64,000 nucleotides of DNA, from the NCBI RefSeq assembly GCF_047303175.1, contig NZ_CP138945.1; one strand, written 5' to 3'. Numbering within the stretch: position 1 is the stretch's first letter; every line of letters starts with the position of its first letter. Position numbers and translations under genes: made by a program. This stretch comes from Prochlorococcus_E sp000760215. Lineage in GTDB: Bacteria; Cyanobacteriota; Cyanobacteriia; PCC-6307; Cyanobiaceae. The notes under the pieces were generated by a model. That model worked only from the letters and a program-made list of their open reading frames with translations. It was not told the origin of the DNA and did no database searches. Shown here piece by piece: positions 1 to 9,572 of the stretch.

Positions 1-1
1 T

Positions 2-238
2 GTTGTTGTTTTAGTTGATCAGCGTAGAGAAACAAATGCTGTGTTAGAAGCTAGGAAATTAGACATCCCCCTTATCTCAATGCTAGATACCAATTGTGAT
101 CCAGATTTATGTGAGGTGCCTATTCCTTGTAATGATGATGCAGTTAGATCTGTGCAGCTTGTTTTAGGTAGACTCGCTGATGCTATCAATGAAGGTCGAC
201 ATGGTTCAAATGATCAAAGAGGAAGACAGAGATATTAA
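2..238 (+). CDS. rpsB: 30S ribosomal protein S2 (partial, C-terminal end)
   Basis: The frame is open from the window edge and gives 78 residues before the stop, so the 5' part lies outside the window. The visible protein has the S2 signature VVDQRRETNAVLEARKL-like stretch followed by IPLISMLDTNCDP, which is diagnostic of the C-terminal part of S2. S2 sits on the solvent side of the 30S subunit and is needed for translation initiation. The neighbour tsf follows 83 bases downstream, which is the classic bacterial rpsB-tsf order. A GTG inside the frame at 41 could be mistaken for a start, but the homology begins before it. Confidence 0.95.
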   Translation, partial: VVVLVDQRRETNAVLEARKLDIPLISMLDTNCDPDLCEVPIPCNDDAVRSVQLVLGRLADAINEGRHGSNDQRGRQRY

Positions 239-321
239 GAGAAAAGCTTTAGGGTTTATATCTGTGCTGTTACCCTAATTTCAAAAATAACGACAGATTT
301 TTCACCCTTCACATTAAAAAA

Positions 322-975
322 ATGGCTGATATCACAGCAAAACTTGTTAAAGATCTTAGAGATAAGACAAGTGCAGGAATGATGGATTGTAAAAAGGCAT
401 TGGCAGAGTCTGATGGAGATATGTCAAAAGCAATTGAATGGCTTCGTCAAAAAGGCATAGCTAGTGCCGAGAAGAAGTCCGGCCGTGTTGCCGCTGAGGG
501 AGCAATAGGCAGTTATATCCATACAGGTGCAAGAGTGGGAGTTCTTATAGAATTGAATTGTGAAACTGATTTTGTTGCTCGTGGAGATTTATTTCAGGGA
601 CTTTTAAGAGATGTTGCTATGCAAGTTGCTGCTTGCCCTAATGTTGAATACGTAAAAGTAGAAGATATCCCAAACGATATAGTTGAAAAGGAAAAAGCTA
701 TAGAGATGGGAAGAGATGATTTGGCTGGCAAGCCTGATCAAATTAAAGCAAAGATCGTAGAAGGAAGAATATCTAAAAGATTAAAAGAACTTGCTTTAAT
801 AGAACAACCTTTTATTAAGGATAGTTCTATTACTGTTGAACAACTTGTAAAACAAGTTGCAGGAAAGCTAGGTGAGAATTTGAGAGTTCGAAGATTTACA
901 CGTTATACACTGGGTGAAGGGATCAATGTAGAAGACTCAGATTTTGCAGCAGAGGTAGCTTCAATGTCTACTTGA
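322..975 (+). CDS. tsf: Translation elongation factor Ts
   Basis: This 217-residue protein is the nucleotide exchange factor that releases GDP from EF-Tu. The N-terminal UBA-like module carries TSAGMMDCKKAL (residues 16-27). The core signature TDFVAR that contacts EF-Tu is at residues 82-87. The length fits the short cyanobacterial/plastid-type EF-Ts, which lacks much of the coiled-coil of the E. coli protein. It starts at ATG after an A-rich stretch and follows rpsB. Its TGA stop overlaps a TTG start candidate of the next gene by three bases (TTGA). Identification is secure. Confidence 0.97.
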   Translation: MADITAKLVKDLRDKTSAGMMDCKKALAESDGDMSKAIEWLRQKGIASAEKKSGRVAAEGAIGSYIHTGARVGVLIELNCETDFVARGDLFQGLLRDVAMQVAACPNVEYVKVEDIPNDIVEKEKAIEMGRDDLAGKPDQIKAKIVEGRISKRLKELALIEQPFIKDSSITVEQLVKQVAGKLGENLRVRRFTRYTLGEGINVEDSDFAAEVASMST

Positions 976-2198
976 ATATTTTGGCCTTAAATTCACACAA
1001 CAAGTCCTCTTTTGATCCCCTAAAGCAGTTAGAGCTTTTGAATACTAAATGTGTATCTTTATCTTCAGATATATATAAAATTAATAGCTTTTACTTGTCA
1101 TTGATTAGATCAATGCTTCCTGATGTGGTTAAAGAGGCGGTTCTTCATTTGATTTTATCTACACAGAACAATTCAAGATCTTTATCTATTGATAATTCAA
1201 ATACTTCATTTTTAGAGAAAATAGATGAAACTTTGTCCAAGCATCTATCTTATTTGACTCTCCAGAATTTACTACTCTTCTCTGAAAAATTAGAAAAGCA
1301 AAAGCAAAAGCAAAAGCAAAAGGATGTAAAGAGATTGCTTCTTTCTAACAAGGATTTGTTAGAGAAAGATCAATTTGATTCATCATCAAATTCAGAAAAT
1401 TATAACAGTTCCTTAGATCTTAGCTTGGATTTGCCAACTGAAAATAAAATTGATTTTACAAGATGGAATTTATCCAGTGAAAAATTACATTCGTGTAATT
1501 ATAATTATGAAAATACATTGGATTTATTTGTAGGTGAGGATGAAGAAATTGTAGAAGTTGAAACGGAGGAAGGAAGCCTAGAATCTAATGATTTATCTTC
1601 AAGTGAAAAAGATTTAGACCTTGTAAAGTCTATTTTTCTGGTCGCTAGTAATATGTTTGCATCGAAGACAAATACAACAAAACATATAAATAAAAATGAC
1701 TCGTTATTAGATCCCAAAGATAAAAATGTCCAGGTGGAGGATTCTTTACCAAGCGAGCCAGAGGAACTTTTCAAATGGATGTCTTGTATTGACTTAGCTC
1801 TTAACAGGACATTGAGGGATCTCTCTCATTCAATAAATATTGAGTTGATCAAGATAGGAGTTATTAATAGTTTTATTCCTACGAATCTTTTAGATGCAGT
1901 TATTGCAGGGCAAGTGGCATCTGTGCATGCACCTTCTAATATTCTTAGATTACGGTTGCCTATGTCACCTGCGTTAGATAATGAAATAGATATTGAATGC
2001 CTCTTAATTCGACCGTCTGAATTAGAATTTGATCATTTAAAGCTTAAGCAATGTAGGCAGCAAATCACAGAACAACGTAATAGCCTGATCAAAATGATGC
2101 GCCAACAACGTTATTGGCAAAACAGATCCCTTGCAAACGATGTTAGAGAGCAGTGGTTGAAGAATACTCAGACAAACAAACAGATAAAAAGGTCTTAA
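972..2198 (+). CDS. Conserved cyanobacterial hypothetical protein (408 aa)
   Basis: I do not recognise a named domain. The N-terminal 60 residues (FDPLKQLELLNTKC and following, predicted helical) and the C-terminal 150 residues look conserved. The middle, about residues 110-260, is a low-complexity, acidic, Ser/Asn/Glu-rich linker containing a Lys-Gln alternation at about 109-117. No signal peptide or membrane segment is visible. The proposed start is a TTG whose last two bases lie in the tsf stop (TTGA junction), implying translational coupling. The 3' end overlaps the recG GTG start by 46 bases. It sits inside a tsf-recG transcription unit, which suggests a housekeeping role, but function is unknown. 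Confidence 0.8.
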   Translation: MNILALNSHNKSSFDPLKQLELLNTKCVSLSSDIYKINSFYLSLIRSMLPDVVKEAVLHLILSTQNNSRSLSIDNSNTSFLEKIDETLSKHLSYLTLQNLLLFSEKLEKQKQKQKQKDVKRLLLSNKDLLEKDQFDSSSNSENYNSSLDLSLDLPTENKIDFTRWNLSSEKLHSCNYNYENTLDLFVGEDEEIVEVETEEGSLESNDLSSSEKDLDLVKSIFLVASNMFASKTNTTKHINKNDSLLDPKDKNVQVEDSLPSEPEELFKWMSCIDLALNRTLRDLSHSINIELIKIGVINSFIPTNLLDAVIAGQVASVHAPSNILRLRLPMSPALDNEIDIECLLIRPSELEFDHLKLKQCRQQITEQRNSLIKMMRQQRYWQNRSLANDVREQWLKNTQTNKQIKRS

Positions 2199-4684
2199 GG
2201 CTTATAAATGAGCTGAAAGATTGGATTAGGCCTTTGCAACAGGCTTTGACAGTGGAAGCTGAGAATGAATTCAGAAATTTAGATGGAAGAAATGAATGCT
2301 TTAATTCTTTCTTGAGTAGAGAAATAAAAGGATTCAAATCATCTCTTTTCTCAGGAGATGTCAATAAAGCTCTTATTGATTTGGCCGCATCGTATGAAGA
2401 CTATTCTTCATTGGAGTTGTCTAAAAGACGTAGACTTGTAATTGATACAAGGAAATTTCTTCACCTTTTAAGTAATAAGTATGAATCGCCCCCCTCGTTT
2501 GCTCCTCCTAAATTAAAAATAGCTAATTCAGTTGACTCAGGACAATTGCAAGATAGTCGAACTCTCAAGGCTCTTTCTCTTAATAGTTCTATAGGACATA
2601 TAAAGGGCGTTGGAACGAGAATGATTGAATGTTTTAAGGCTTTAGGAATAATTACTGTGAAAGATCTTCTTTTGCATTACCCAAGAGATTACGTGGATTA
2701 TTCAGCCCTTAAGCGAATTATATCTTTGGAGCCTGGTGAAACAGCTACTGTTGTAGCAACAATAAGACGTACCAGCTCTTTTACAAGTCCACGTAATCCG
2801 AATTTGTCTATTCTTGAATTACAATTGGAGGACATCACAGGTCGAGTCAAAGTAACCAAATTCTTTGTTGGAAAGAGGTTTAGTAATAGATCTTTTCTTA
2901 AAAGGCAGGAATCTTTGTATCCCAAAGGATCATTGGTGGCAATTAGCGGCTTGGTCAAGTCTTCAAGTAGTTTTGGCAAGTCATTTAGTGATCCGTTAAT
3001 AGAAATCTTAGAAAGCAATTATTCAGTTGTTAAATCAAGAGGTATTGGTAGGATTTTGCCTATTTATCATTTAACAGAAGGCCTTTCTGCAGAACGAATT
3101 CGGGGTTTTGTCTATTCAGTAATTTCATTGTCACGTACATGGGAAGACCCTTTGCCTATAGATAGCATTAATTCACTCTCGTTGTTAAAGAAAAGTGATG
3201 CCATTTATCAAATACATAAGCCAATAACTCAACAATCTCTGAAAGAGGCAAAAAGAAGACTTGTCTTTGATGAATTTCTTTTCCTTCAACTTGGTCTTCT
3301 CAAACGCAGAAGAGCACTTGAGAGATATAAGGCACCAGTTTTATCAAATCATAATGAAAAAACTGGATTGGCAAAGAAGTTTTTATCTCTTTTACCTTTT
3401 TCTTTAACAAGATCACAACAACATGTTCTTAATCAAATTGAGTCAGATCTCGCCTTGTCAAAACCAATGTCTCGTTTAGTCCAAGGAGATGTGGGAAGTG
3501 GTAAAACTGTTGTAGCAATTGCTGCACTTTTAAAGGCTGTTGAGTCAGGTTGGCAAGGTGCTTTTATGGCTCCAACTGAGGTCCTTGCTCATCAGCATTA
3601 TTTAACTCTCTGTAAATGGATGCCGCAATTACATGTCACAGTTGAATTGCTTACGGGGTCAACCTCTTCCTCTGACAGGAAAAGAATTGAGATTGATTTG
3701 GCGACGGGTAACTTGAAAATAATTGTAGGGACTCATGCTCTCATTGAAAACAAGGTCTCTTTTGCGCGCTTAGGACTTGTGGTTGTAGATGAGCAACATA
3801 GGTTTGGTGTCAATCAAAGGAATCTTTTGCTTAATAAAGGGCTGCACCCTCATCTCCTTACCATGACAGCAACACCAATACCTCGTACATTAGCTCTTTC
3901 AATTCATGGCGACTTAGATGTCAGCCAAATCACTGAGCTACCACCAGGTAGAACCCCAATAAAGACTCTTCTCCTTCGAGATTCAGAAAGGAACAAAGCA
4001 TATGAAATTATTGAGGAAGAAATTAAGTTGGGACGACAAGCATATGTAGTATTACCTTTGGTAGACGAATCAGATAAGTTGAAATTACGTTCAGCTATAG
4101 ACGTATATCATGATTTATCTACAGATATTTTTTCTAATTATGAGGTCGGCTTATTGCATGGACGTATGAATAGCCTTGATAAGAAGAATGTCATTAATAG
4201 ATTTTCAAATAATGCAATCCAGGTACTTGTTTCTACTACTGTTATAGAAGTTGGTGTAGATGTTCCATTGGCTACTGTAATGGTTGTTGACCATGCTGAT
4301 AGATTTGGCCTTTCGCAATTACATCAATTGCGTGGCCGAGTTGGGAGAGGATCTGCGAGCTCTAAATGCATCCTAATTGATACTTCTGCAACAAATGCAA
4401 CACGAAACAGGTTAGAAGTGCTTGTTCAATCAAATGATGGTTTTGCCATATCAGAAATTGATCTACGCTTACGTGGTCCAGGACAAGTTTTAGGCACACG
4501 CCAATCTGGCTTGCCTGATTTTGCATTGGCTAACCTTGTTGACGATGAAGGCATACTTGAATGTGCTCGTGATGAAGCTGCAAGAATTTTAAAAAAAGAT
4601 CCAAACTTGATTGAAAATAATTTACTTAGAGAGATGTTGGATGAATATTGGGACCGTCTTGTTTCAAGGACACAACTTAATTAA
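2153..4684 (+). CDS. recG: ATP-dependent DNA helicase RecG
   Basis: RecG reverses stalled replication forks and branch-migrates Holliday junctions. The 843-residue protein has a cyanobacterial N-terminal extension, a wedge/OB domain introduced by GVGTRMIECFKALGI, then a superfamily 2 helicase core: Walker A GDVGSGKT near residue 446, a DEQH box (motif II) near 546 with the RecG-typical HRFG following, TATPIPRTL (motif III), and QLRGRVGRG (motif VI). The C-terminal DLRLRGPGQVLGTRQSG matches the RecG TRG/wedge-contact region. The start used is GTG at 2153, overlapping the upstream gene; a later start is possible because the extension is variable. Confidence 0.95.
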   Translation: MVEEYSDKQTDKKVLRLINELKDWIRPLQQALTVEAENEFRNLDGRNECFNSFLSREIKGFKSSLFSGDVNKALIDLAASYEDYSSLELSKRRRLVIDTRKFLHLLSNKYESPPSFAPPKLKIANSVDSGQLQDSRTLKALSLNSSIGHIKGVGTRMIECFKALGIITVKDLLLHYPRDYVDYSALKRIISLEPGETATVVATIRRTSSFTSPRNPNLSILELQLEDITGRVKVTKFFVGKRFSNRSFLKRQESLYPKGSLVAISGLVKSSSSFGKSFSDPLIEILESNYSVVKSRGIGRILPIYHLTEGLSAERIRGFVYSVISLSRTWEDPLPIDSINSLSLLKKSDAIYQIHKPITQQSLKEAKRRLVFDEFLFLQLGLLKRRRALERYKAPVLSNHNEKTGLAKKFLSLLPFSLTRSQQHVLNQIESDLALSKPMSRLVQGDVGSGKTVVAIAALLKAVESGWQGAFMAPTEVLAHQHYLTLCKWMPQLHVTVELLTGSTSSSDRKRIEIDLATGNLKIIVGTHALIENKVSFARLGLVVVDEQHRFGVNQRNLLLNKGLHPHLLTMTATPIPRTLALSIHGDLDVSQITELPPGRTPIKTLLLRDSERNKAYEIIEEEIKLGRQAYVVLPLVDESDKLKLRSAIDVYHDLSTDIFSNYEVGLLHGRMNSLDKKNVINRFSNNAIQVLVSTTVIEVGVDVPLATVMVVDHADRFGLSQLHQLRGRVGRGSASSKCILIDTSATNATRNRLEVLVQSNDGFAISEIDLRLRGPGQVLGTRQSGLPDFALANLVDDEGILECARDEAARILKKDPNLIENNLLREMLDEYWDRLVSRTQLN

Positions 4685-4685
4685 T

Positions 4686-4709
4686 AAAATAATTAAAAAA
4701 AATTATTTT
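4686..4709 (+). terminator. Weak AT-only hairpin after recG
   Basis: A 9-bp inverted repeat (AAAATAATT / AATTATTTT) with a 6-base A loop starts one base after the recG stop and ends in a short T run. It has no G or C in the stem, so it is at best a weak intrinsic terminator. Confidence 0.35.
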
Positions 4710-4797
4710 TGGTCATTTTACTGATTGTGGATATAACCTGGGTTTAAGCAAAATCTCCTTTTAAGGGATTAACAACTTACCTCTATAGTTTTGTGTA

Positions 4798-5508
4798 GTG
4801 TTAAGAGCATGGAATAAGATCCCTATCCTTTATTCAAAGGAGCCATTAATTAGGTTGCCTGTTGAACTTTATTGCTTGGAGCCACATTCTTATAAATCTT
4901 TAGGTGCCCCCTATGGAGACTCTGTTTCTCCATGGATGTTGAGGGGCAATGTGGTTGATCGCTTGTTAGCAGCACAGAAACACCTTAAGGAAATTGATCG
5001 CCATTACTCTTTAGCAATTTTTGATGCTTGGCGACCTATAAGAGTTCAACAATTTATGTATGATTATGCAATTAATCAAGAATGTCTAGCGCGTGGAGTT
5101 AATAGAAAAGAGAATGCTAATTCACTTGAGTTAAAAGAAGTTTTTGAGACTGTTAGTAAATTCTGGGCGGAGCCTAGCTTGGACCTTGCATCTCCTCCAC
5201 CCCATAGTACTGGTGGAGCTGTTGACTTGACAATTTCTTGTGCCAAGGGGATCCCTTTAGATATGGGAGGTGAAATAGATTGTATTGGACCAGTCTCAGA
5301 GCCAAATTATTATATTAGGCAAAAAGAATTTATAGATCATCCTGACTATTTGTTATGGCATTCTAGGCGTGTGCTTTTATCTGATGCTATGAAGAAATCT
5401 GGCTTTGTTCAACATCCCCATGAGTGGTGGCATTTTAGTTATGGAGATCAGCTTTGGGCTTGGGTGAAGAATTTGCAAGCTGCGCATTATGGAGCAGTAG
5501 AACCATGA
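4798..5508 (+). CDS. ddpX: D-alanyl-D-alanine dipeptidase, VanX/DdpX family
   Basis: This zinc peptidase family (M15D) splits free D-Ala-D-Ala. In non-resistant bacteria it serves peptidoglycan turnover or D-amino acid use. The signature zinc motif is visible: H136 and D143 in HSTGGAVD, then the catalytic Glu209 and ligand His212 in EWWHFSYGD. FDAWRP (with the family Arg) precedes them. At 236 residues it is close to VanX in size. No signal peptide is apparent, consistent with a cytoplasmic enzyme. The start is GTG. No vanA/vanH partners lie nearby, so vancomycin resistance is not implied. The 3' end overlaps the convergent sir gene by 22 bases. Confidence 0.9.
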   Translation: MLRAWNKIPILYSKEPLIRLPVELYCLEPHSYKSLGAPYGDSVSPWMLRGNVVDRLLAAQKHLKEIDRHYSLAIFDAWRPIRVQQFMYDYAINQECLARGVNRKENANSLELKEVFETVSKFWAEPSLDLASPPPHSTGGAVDLTISCAKGIPLDMGGEIDCIGPVSEPNYYIRQKEFIDHPDYLLWHSRRVLLSDAMKKSGFVQHPHEWWHFSYGDQLWAWVKNLQAAHYGAVEP

Positions 5509-7283
5509 TTAAGCAATTGCATTATTGTTTTAGAATCCATGGAAGAAATATAATCTCCAAAACTTTTTGACACTCCAAATTGTTTCCAGTTAACAAATAA
5601 TGGATTAAGTGTTGATTCTAGGTTGTCTAAATGCATTTTTTGAAGGTAAGGTCTCGCTAATCTTTTAAGATCAGGACTTCCTCCTAGCCAAAGCTGATAT
5701 TGATTGATACCACTACCAACTAAAGCCAGCTCAGCCATGTAAGGTCGAGCACATCCATTTGGACACCCTGTCATCCTTAGCAGGATCGATCTATTTATCC
5801 CTAGACCTTTTAGTTGACTTTCTATTCTTTTGATTATTTTGGGTAAGAATCTCTCTGCTTCTGTAATTGCAAGACCACATAGAGGTAGTGCAGGACAAGC
5901 AATAGCTTGTCTTTTAATAGATTCTTTAAAGGGAGCAATATCTATACCTGCTCCTTTTAATTCATGATTTATTGATGAACGTTGAAAATCTCCAATATTA
6001 CAAAGTAGGAGATCTTGGTTTGGAGTCAATCTAATTTCAAGTTGATATTTTTCAATTAGATGTCTAATTGTTTTCTTTAATGTTCCTGATAAACGACCTG
6101 AGTTTAGATGAATACCTAGAAACCAAAGCTGTTTGTTTTGTCTATTCCAGCCAAGGTAGTCTTTAAGCTTGGCTGGTGGCTCTTCTACAAGGTCATGTAC
6201 ACCTTTAAGGAAATATTTGGTAAAGAGTTTTTCTTTAAACCAATCAATTCCTTTGTTGTGAAGAAGATATTTCATGCGTGAATTCTTCCTTAACTTCCTG
6301 TTCCCATAATCTCTTTGTAGGGCAAGAATTGATTGGACTAATGGTAAAACATCTTTTCCTTCTATATAGCCAAGTGGATCAGCAATTCTTGCAAAGGTCG
6401 TATCGCTATTATGCATTCGTCCCATGCCCCCACCTACGTAGACATTGCACCCTTTTAATGTCCCATTGCTTTTCGTGAAGGCTACTAGGCCAATATCATG
6501 AGTCAAGAGATCTACTGAGTTATCGCCAGGGATGGTGACGGCACATTTGAACTTTCTAGGAAGATATGTTTCTCCGTATAAAGGCTCTTTTGACTGTCCA
6601 CTGAATATGCCCTTGGACATTTGGTGTTTTCTTATTTCATTGACCTTTCTAGAATGTGAAATCTTGTAAGAAAGATCTCCATCTGCCCAAAGTTCCAGAT
6701 AAGTGTTTTCGGCTGCTACAGGGGTTAGTAAGTTGGCAATTTCATTAGCTAATTTACGGGCAGTAGGATATCCATCATGTTCAAAGGGTGCGGCTGGTGC
6801 CATTACATTTCTATTTATGTCTCCACATGCAGCCAGTGTTGACCCCATGGATTTGATAATTGTATTTATTACTTCTTTTAGATTCTCTTTGCGAATGCCA
6901 TGCATCTGAAAGGCTTGCCTTGTTGTAGCTCTAAGCGTTTGGTTCCCAAGACGCTCTGATAAGTTATCAAGGGCAATAAATAAGGGTGCTTGTATATATC
7001 CAGCTGGGCTTCTAAGTCGAAGCATCATTTGCCAATCTTTATCTGAGCCTTTGATTCTGTTTTCACGATTATCTTGTTGGTAGCTACCATGAAATTTCAG
7101 GAGTTGAACGGCATCATTTGAAAAGTGTGTTGATTCATTCTTTAGTTCTGAAAAAAGAGGTTCTCTAAGAAAATTGCTATCAGCTTTGAATTGTTCGAAT
7201 TTGGAACGATCTTGTCCATTGGCAATGCAAGGAGACAGCTCAGTCTCCTTGCTCTCACAGTTTTTTGTACGTTCAGATGTCAC
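5487..7283 (-). CDS. sir: Ferredoxin-sulfite reductase
   Basis: The enzyme reduces sulfite to sulfide with six electrons from ferredoxin, for cysteine synthesis. The 598-residue protein has the duplicated nitrite/sulfite reductase ferredoxin-like half-domains. The siroheme and 4Fe-4S ligands are visible as C463-x5-C469 (ACPALPLC) and C507-x3-C511 (GCPNGC). The first half has the expected LRSPAGYIQAP and ATTRQAFQMHG stretches. The ferredoxin-dependent sulfite enzyme is favoured over nitrite reductase by its length, and because no nitrate assimilation genes are in the window. It is transcribed divergently from glyS across an 88-base gap. Confidence 0.93.
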   Translation of the reverse strand: MTSERTKNCESKETELSPCIANGQDRSKFEQFKADSNFLREPLFSELKNESTHFSNDAVQLLKFHGSYQQDNRENRIKGSDKDWQMMLRLRSPAGYIQAPLFIALDNLSERLGNQTLRATTRQAFQMHGIRKENLKEVINTIIKSMGSTLAACGDINRNVMAPAAPFEHDGYPTARKLANEIANLLTPVAAENTYLELWADGDLSYKISHSRKVNEIRKHQMSKGIFSGQSKEPLYGETYLPRKFKCAVTIPGDNSVDLLTHDIGLVAFTKSNGTLKGCNVYVGGGMGRMHNSDTTFARIADPLGYIEGKDVLPLVQSILALQRDYGNRKLRKNSRMKYLLHNKGIDWFKEKLFTKYFLKGVHDLVEEPPAKLKDYLGWNRQNKQLWFLGIHLNSGRLSGTLKKTIRHLIEKYQLEIRLTPNQDLLLCNIGDFQRSSINHELKGAGIDIAPFKESIKRQAIACPALPLCGLAITEAERFLPKIIKRIESQLKGLGINRSILLRMTGCPNGCARPYMAELALVGSGINQYQLWLGGSPDLKRLARPYLQKMHLDNLESTLNPLFVNWKQFGVSKSFGDYISSMDSKTIMQLLNHGSTAP

Positions 7284-7371
7284 GAATTGGCTTTTTTATA
7301 AGCTGTATCCAAGTTAATGATACTTTTTAATTGTATTTTCAATAAAGTGTTGTTGATCATCTTTTATTTTT

Positions 7372-9543
7372 GTGTCTAAGTTCTTACTTGAGATTGGTAC
7401 TGAGGAGCTTCCTGCTGATTTTGCTAGATTAGTTGTTTCTCAGTTGGAAGAATTAATCTTAAGAGATCTTCAGCAGAATAGACTTGGGTTTAAATCAATT
7501 ACGTGCTCTAGTACTCCTAGGAGAATTGCCGTAAATATAGACGATTTGGCTAATTGTTCAGATGATTTTGTAGAAGAACGTAAAGGCCCTCCTGCATCAA
7601 AAGCTTTTGAAAAAGGCTGCCCTACTGATGCTGCTAAAGGCTTTGCAAAGCGTTATGGGTTGTCTTTGGATGACTTGAAAACAAGGGAGACGCCAAAAGG
7701 TGAATTTGTTTTTGGGAACATCCTTAAGAAAGGAGAGCAAGCTGTTGATTTGATGGTTGAACTGATTCCTAAATGGATTAATTGTCTACAGGGAAGACGC
7801 TTTATGCGTTGGGGAGTTGGTGATATGAGATTTTCTCGTCCAGTGAGATGGATAGTTGCTCTTATTGATGACAAGGTATTAGATCTAATCATTACTGATG
7901 CAGATCCTCAAATCCGTAGTGGACGTTTAAGTAGGGGGCATAGACTTTATGAAAAAGAGATTTCTATTTCTTCTGCCACTTCATATGAGGGAACTCTTCG
8001 TAAAGCTGGAGTAATAGTTAATCGAAATGAAAGACATAATTTGATTCAAGACTTGGTAGAGAACTCCTGTGATGAGCTCAGTGCTCGAGCTGGTTTAACA
8101 AGTAAATTATTGGATGAGCTTACAGATTTAGTTGAGTTCCCATCTTTAATTATTGGACAATTTGACCAATCTTTTCTAGAGCTTCCTGCTGAAGTGCTTA
8201 GTACAGTGATGCAGGTTCATCAGCGATACATACCACTTTTTATTAGTAACCCGTTGATAGACCCACTTGCGTTAGATGCTAAGGGGATTTTGACCTCAAA
8301 TTTTATTTGTGTAAGTAATAGTTTGCCAGACTCAAAGATACTTGTTAGGGATGGTAATGAAAGAGTGTTAAGGGCTAGATTTTCAGATGCAGAGTTCTTT
8401 ATAAATATCGATCGATCTATTTCTAGTATTAGTCGAATAGATAAATTGAAGAAAGTAACTTTTGCAGATGGATTAGGCTCATTGTTTAATCGGGTGCAAA
8501 GAATCCAATGGCTTGCACAAATCTTTATTGATAATTTAGGAGAACAACTATCAGAGCAAGAATCCAGTGACTTAAAAAGAGCTGCTCATTTATGTAAGCA
8601 TGATTTAGTTAGTCAGATGGTTGGTGAGTTTCCTGAATTACAAGGAATAATTGGAGCAAAATACCTTCTTGCTGAAGGAGAATCAAGAGATGTTAGCTTA
8701 GCTGTTCTTGAACAATATTTACCACGTGGATCTGGGAGTCAATTGCCTACATCATTCGCAGGATCAGCACTTTCGTTAATAGACAGATTTGAATTGTTGT
8801 TAAGTATATTTTTAAAAGGGGAAAGACCAAGTGGATCCTCAGATCCATATGCCTTGCGAAGATCTGCAAATGGCCTTCTCCAAATTATTTGGAAACAAGA
8901 CTGGGATATAAGTTTATGTAATCTGCTTGAATGTTCAATAGATCATTGGCTAAAGCTTTTCCCTGAGATTAAGGTATCTGCTAAGGCCTTGCTTAATGAT
9001 TTATTTGATTTCTTTCATCAGAGAATTATTAGTCTTCTTGAAGAGTCAGGTGTTGATATTGATATTGTCCATGCCGTGGCAGGAGAGTCGATATCTAAAG
9101 AACGCTTGCTTAACGACCCGACAGATGTTCTTAGAAGGGTAACCTTGTTGGAGGAAATGAGAGAGAATAAAATGCTTTCTGCCGTTCAATACGTAGTTAA
9201 TCGAGCATCAAAACTTGCTGAAAAATCTACATTGGAATCTTCTCTTGTCAGTGCTTCAGAAGTTGTAAACCCTGACTTGTTTGAAAAGGAAAGCGAAAGA
9301 GCAATGTTGAATGTTGTTAATTCTCTTGAACCTATTGCTAAAAGTACTTCTATTGATAGGTACAAAAAATTGGCGGATGGGTTGGCTTCTGGCTCAGAAA
9401 CTTTGTCAGAATTCTTTGATGGTGATCAGAGCGTTATGGTAATGGCGGCAGATGAAAGTGTACGAACTAATAGATTGAATTTATTATGTGTTTTAACTAA
9501 TCAAGCTAAATTAATCGCGGATTTTGATCAGATCACGCATTAA
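7372..9543 (+). CDS. glyS: Glycyl-tRNA synthetase beta subunit
   Basis: This is the beta chain of the bacterial alpha2beta2 glycyl-tRNA synthetase. It binds tRNA-Gly and is needed for aminoacylation. The 723-residue protein opens with the family signature LLEIGTEELPADF, followed by RFMRWGVGDMRFSRPVRWIV and later the KVTFADGLGSLFNRVQRI HD-like region. The C-terminal anticodon-binding region contains RANRLNLL-type sequence (VRTNRLNLLCVL). The start is GTG. The alpha subunit gene is not in the window. It converges on chlP with a 29-base gap and no evident strong terminator. Confidence 0.96.
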   Translation: MSKFLLEIGTEELPADFARLVVSQLEELILRDLQQNRLGFKSITCSSTPRRIAVNIDDLANCSDDFVEERKGPPASKAFEKGCPTDAAKGFAKRYGLSLDDLKTRETPKGEFVFGNILKKGEQAVDLMVELIPKWINCLQGRRFMRWGVGDMRFSRPVRWIVALIDDKVLDLIITDADPQIRSGRLSRGHRLYEKEISISSATSYEGTLRKAGVIVNRNERHNLIQDLVENSCDELSARAGLTSKLLDELTDLVEFPSLIIGQFDQSFLELPAEVLSTVMQVHQRYIPLFISNPLIDPLALDAKGILTSNFICVSNSLPDSKILVRDGNERVLRARFSDAEFFINIDRSISSISRIDKLKKVTFADGLGSLFNRVQRIQWLAQIFIDNLGEQLSEQESSDLKRAAHLCKHDLVSQMVGEFPELQGIIGAKYLLAEGESRDVSLAVLEQYLPRGSGSQLPTSFAGSALSLIDRFELLLSIFLKGERPSGSSDPYALRRSANGLLQIIWKQDWDISLCNLLECSIDHWLKLFPEIKVSAKALLNDLFDFFHQRIISLLEESGVDIDIVHAVAGESISKERLLNDPTDVLRRVTLLEEMRENKMLSAVQYVVNRASKLAEKSTLESSLVSASEVVNPDLFEKESERAMLNVVNSLEPIAKSTSIDRYKKLADGLASGSETLSEFFDGDQSVMVMAADESVRTNRLNLLCVLTNQAKLIADFDQITH

Positions 9544-9572
9544 CTATTAAAAAATAACTTTCTTAACTGAAC

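Noticed and set aside
1505..1774. Minus-strand Ser-rich 89-codon frame
   Set aside because: It is antisense to the low-complexity acidic region of the 408-residue hypothetical; composition explains it.
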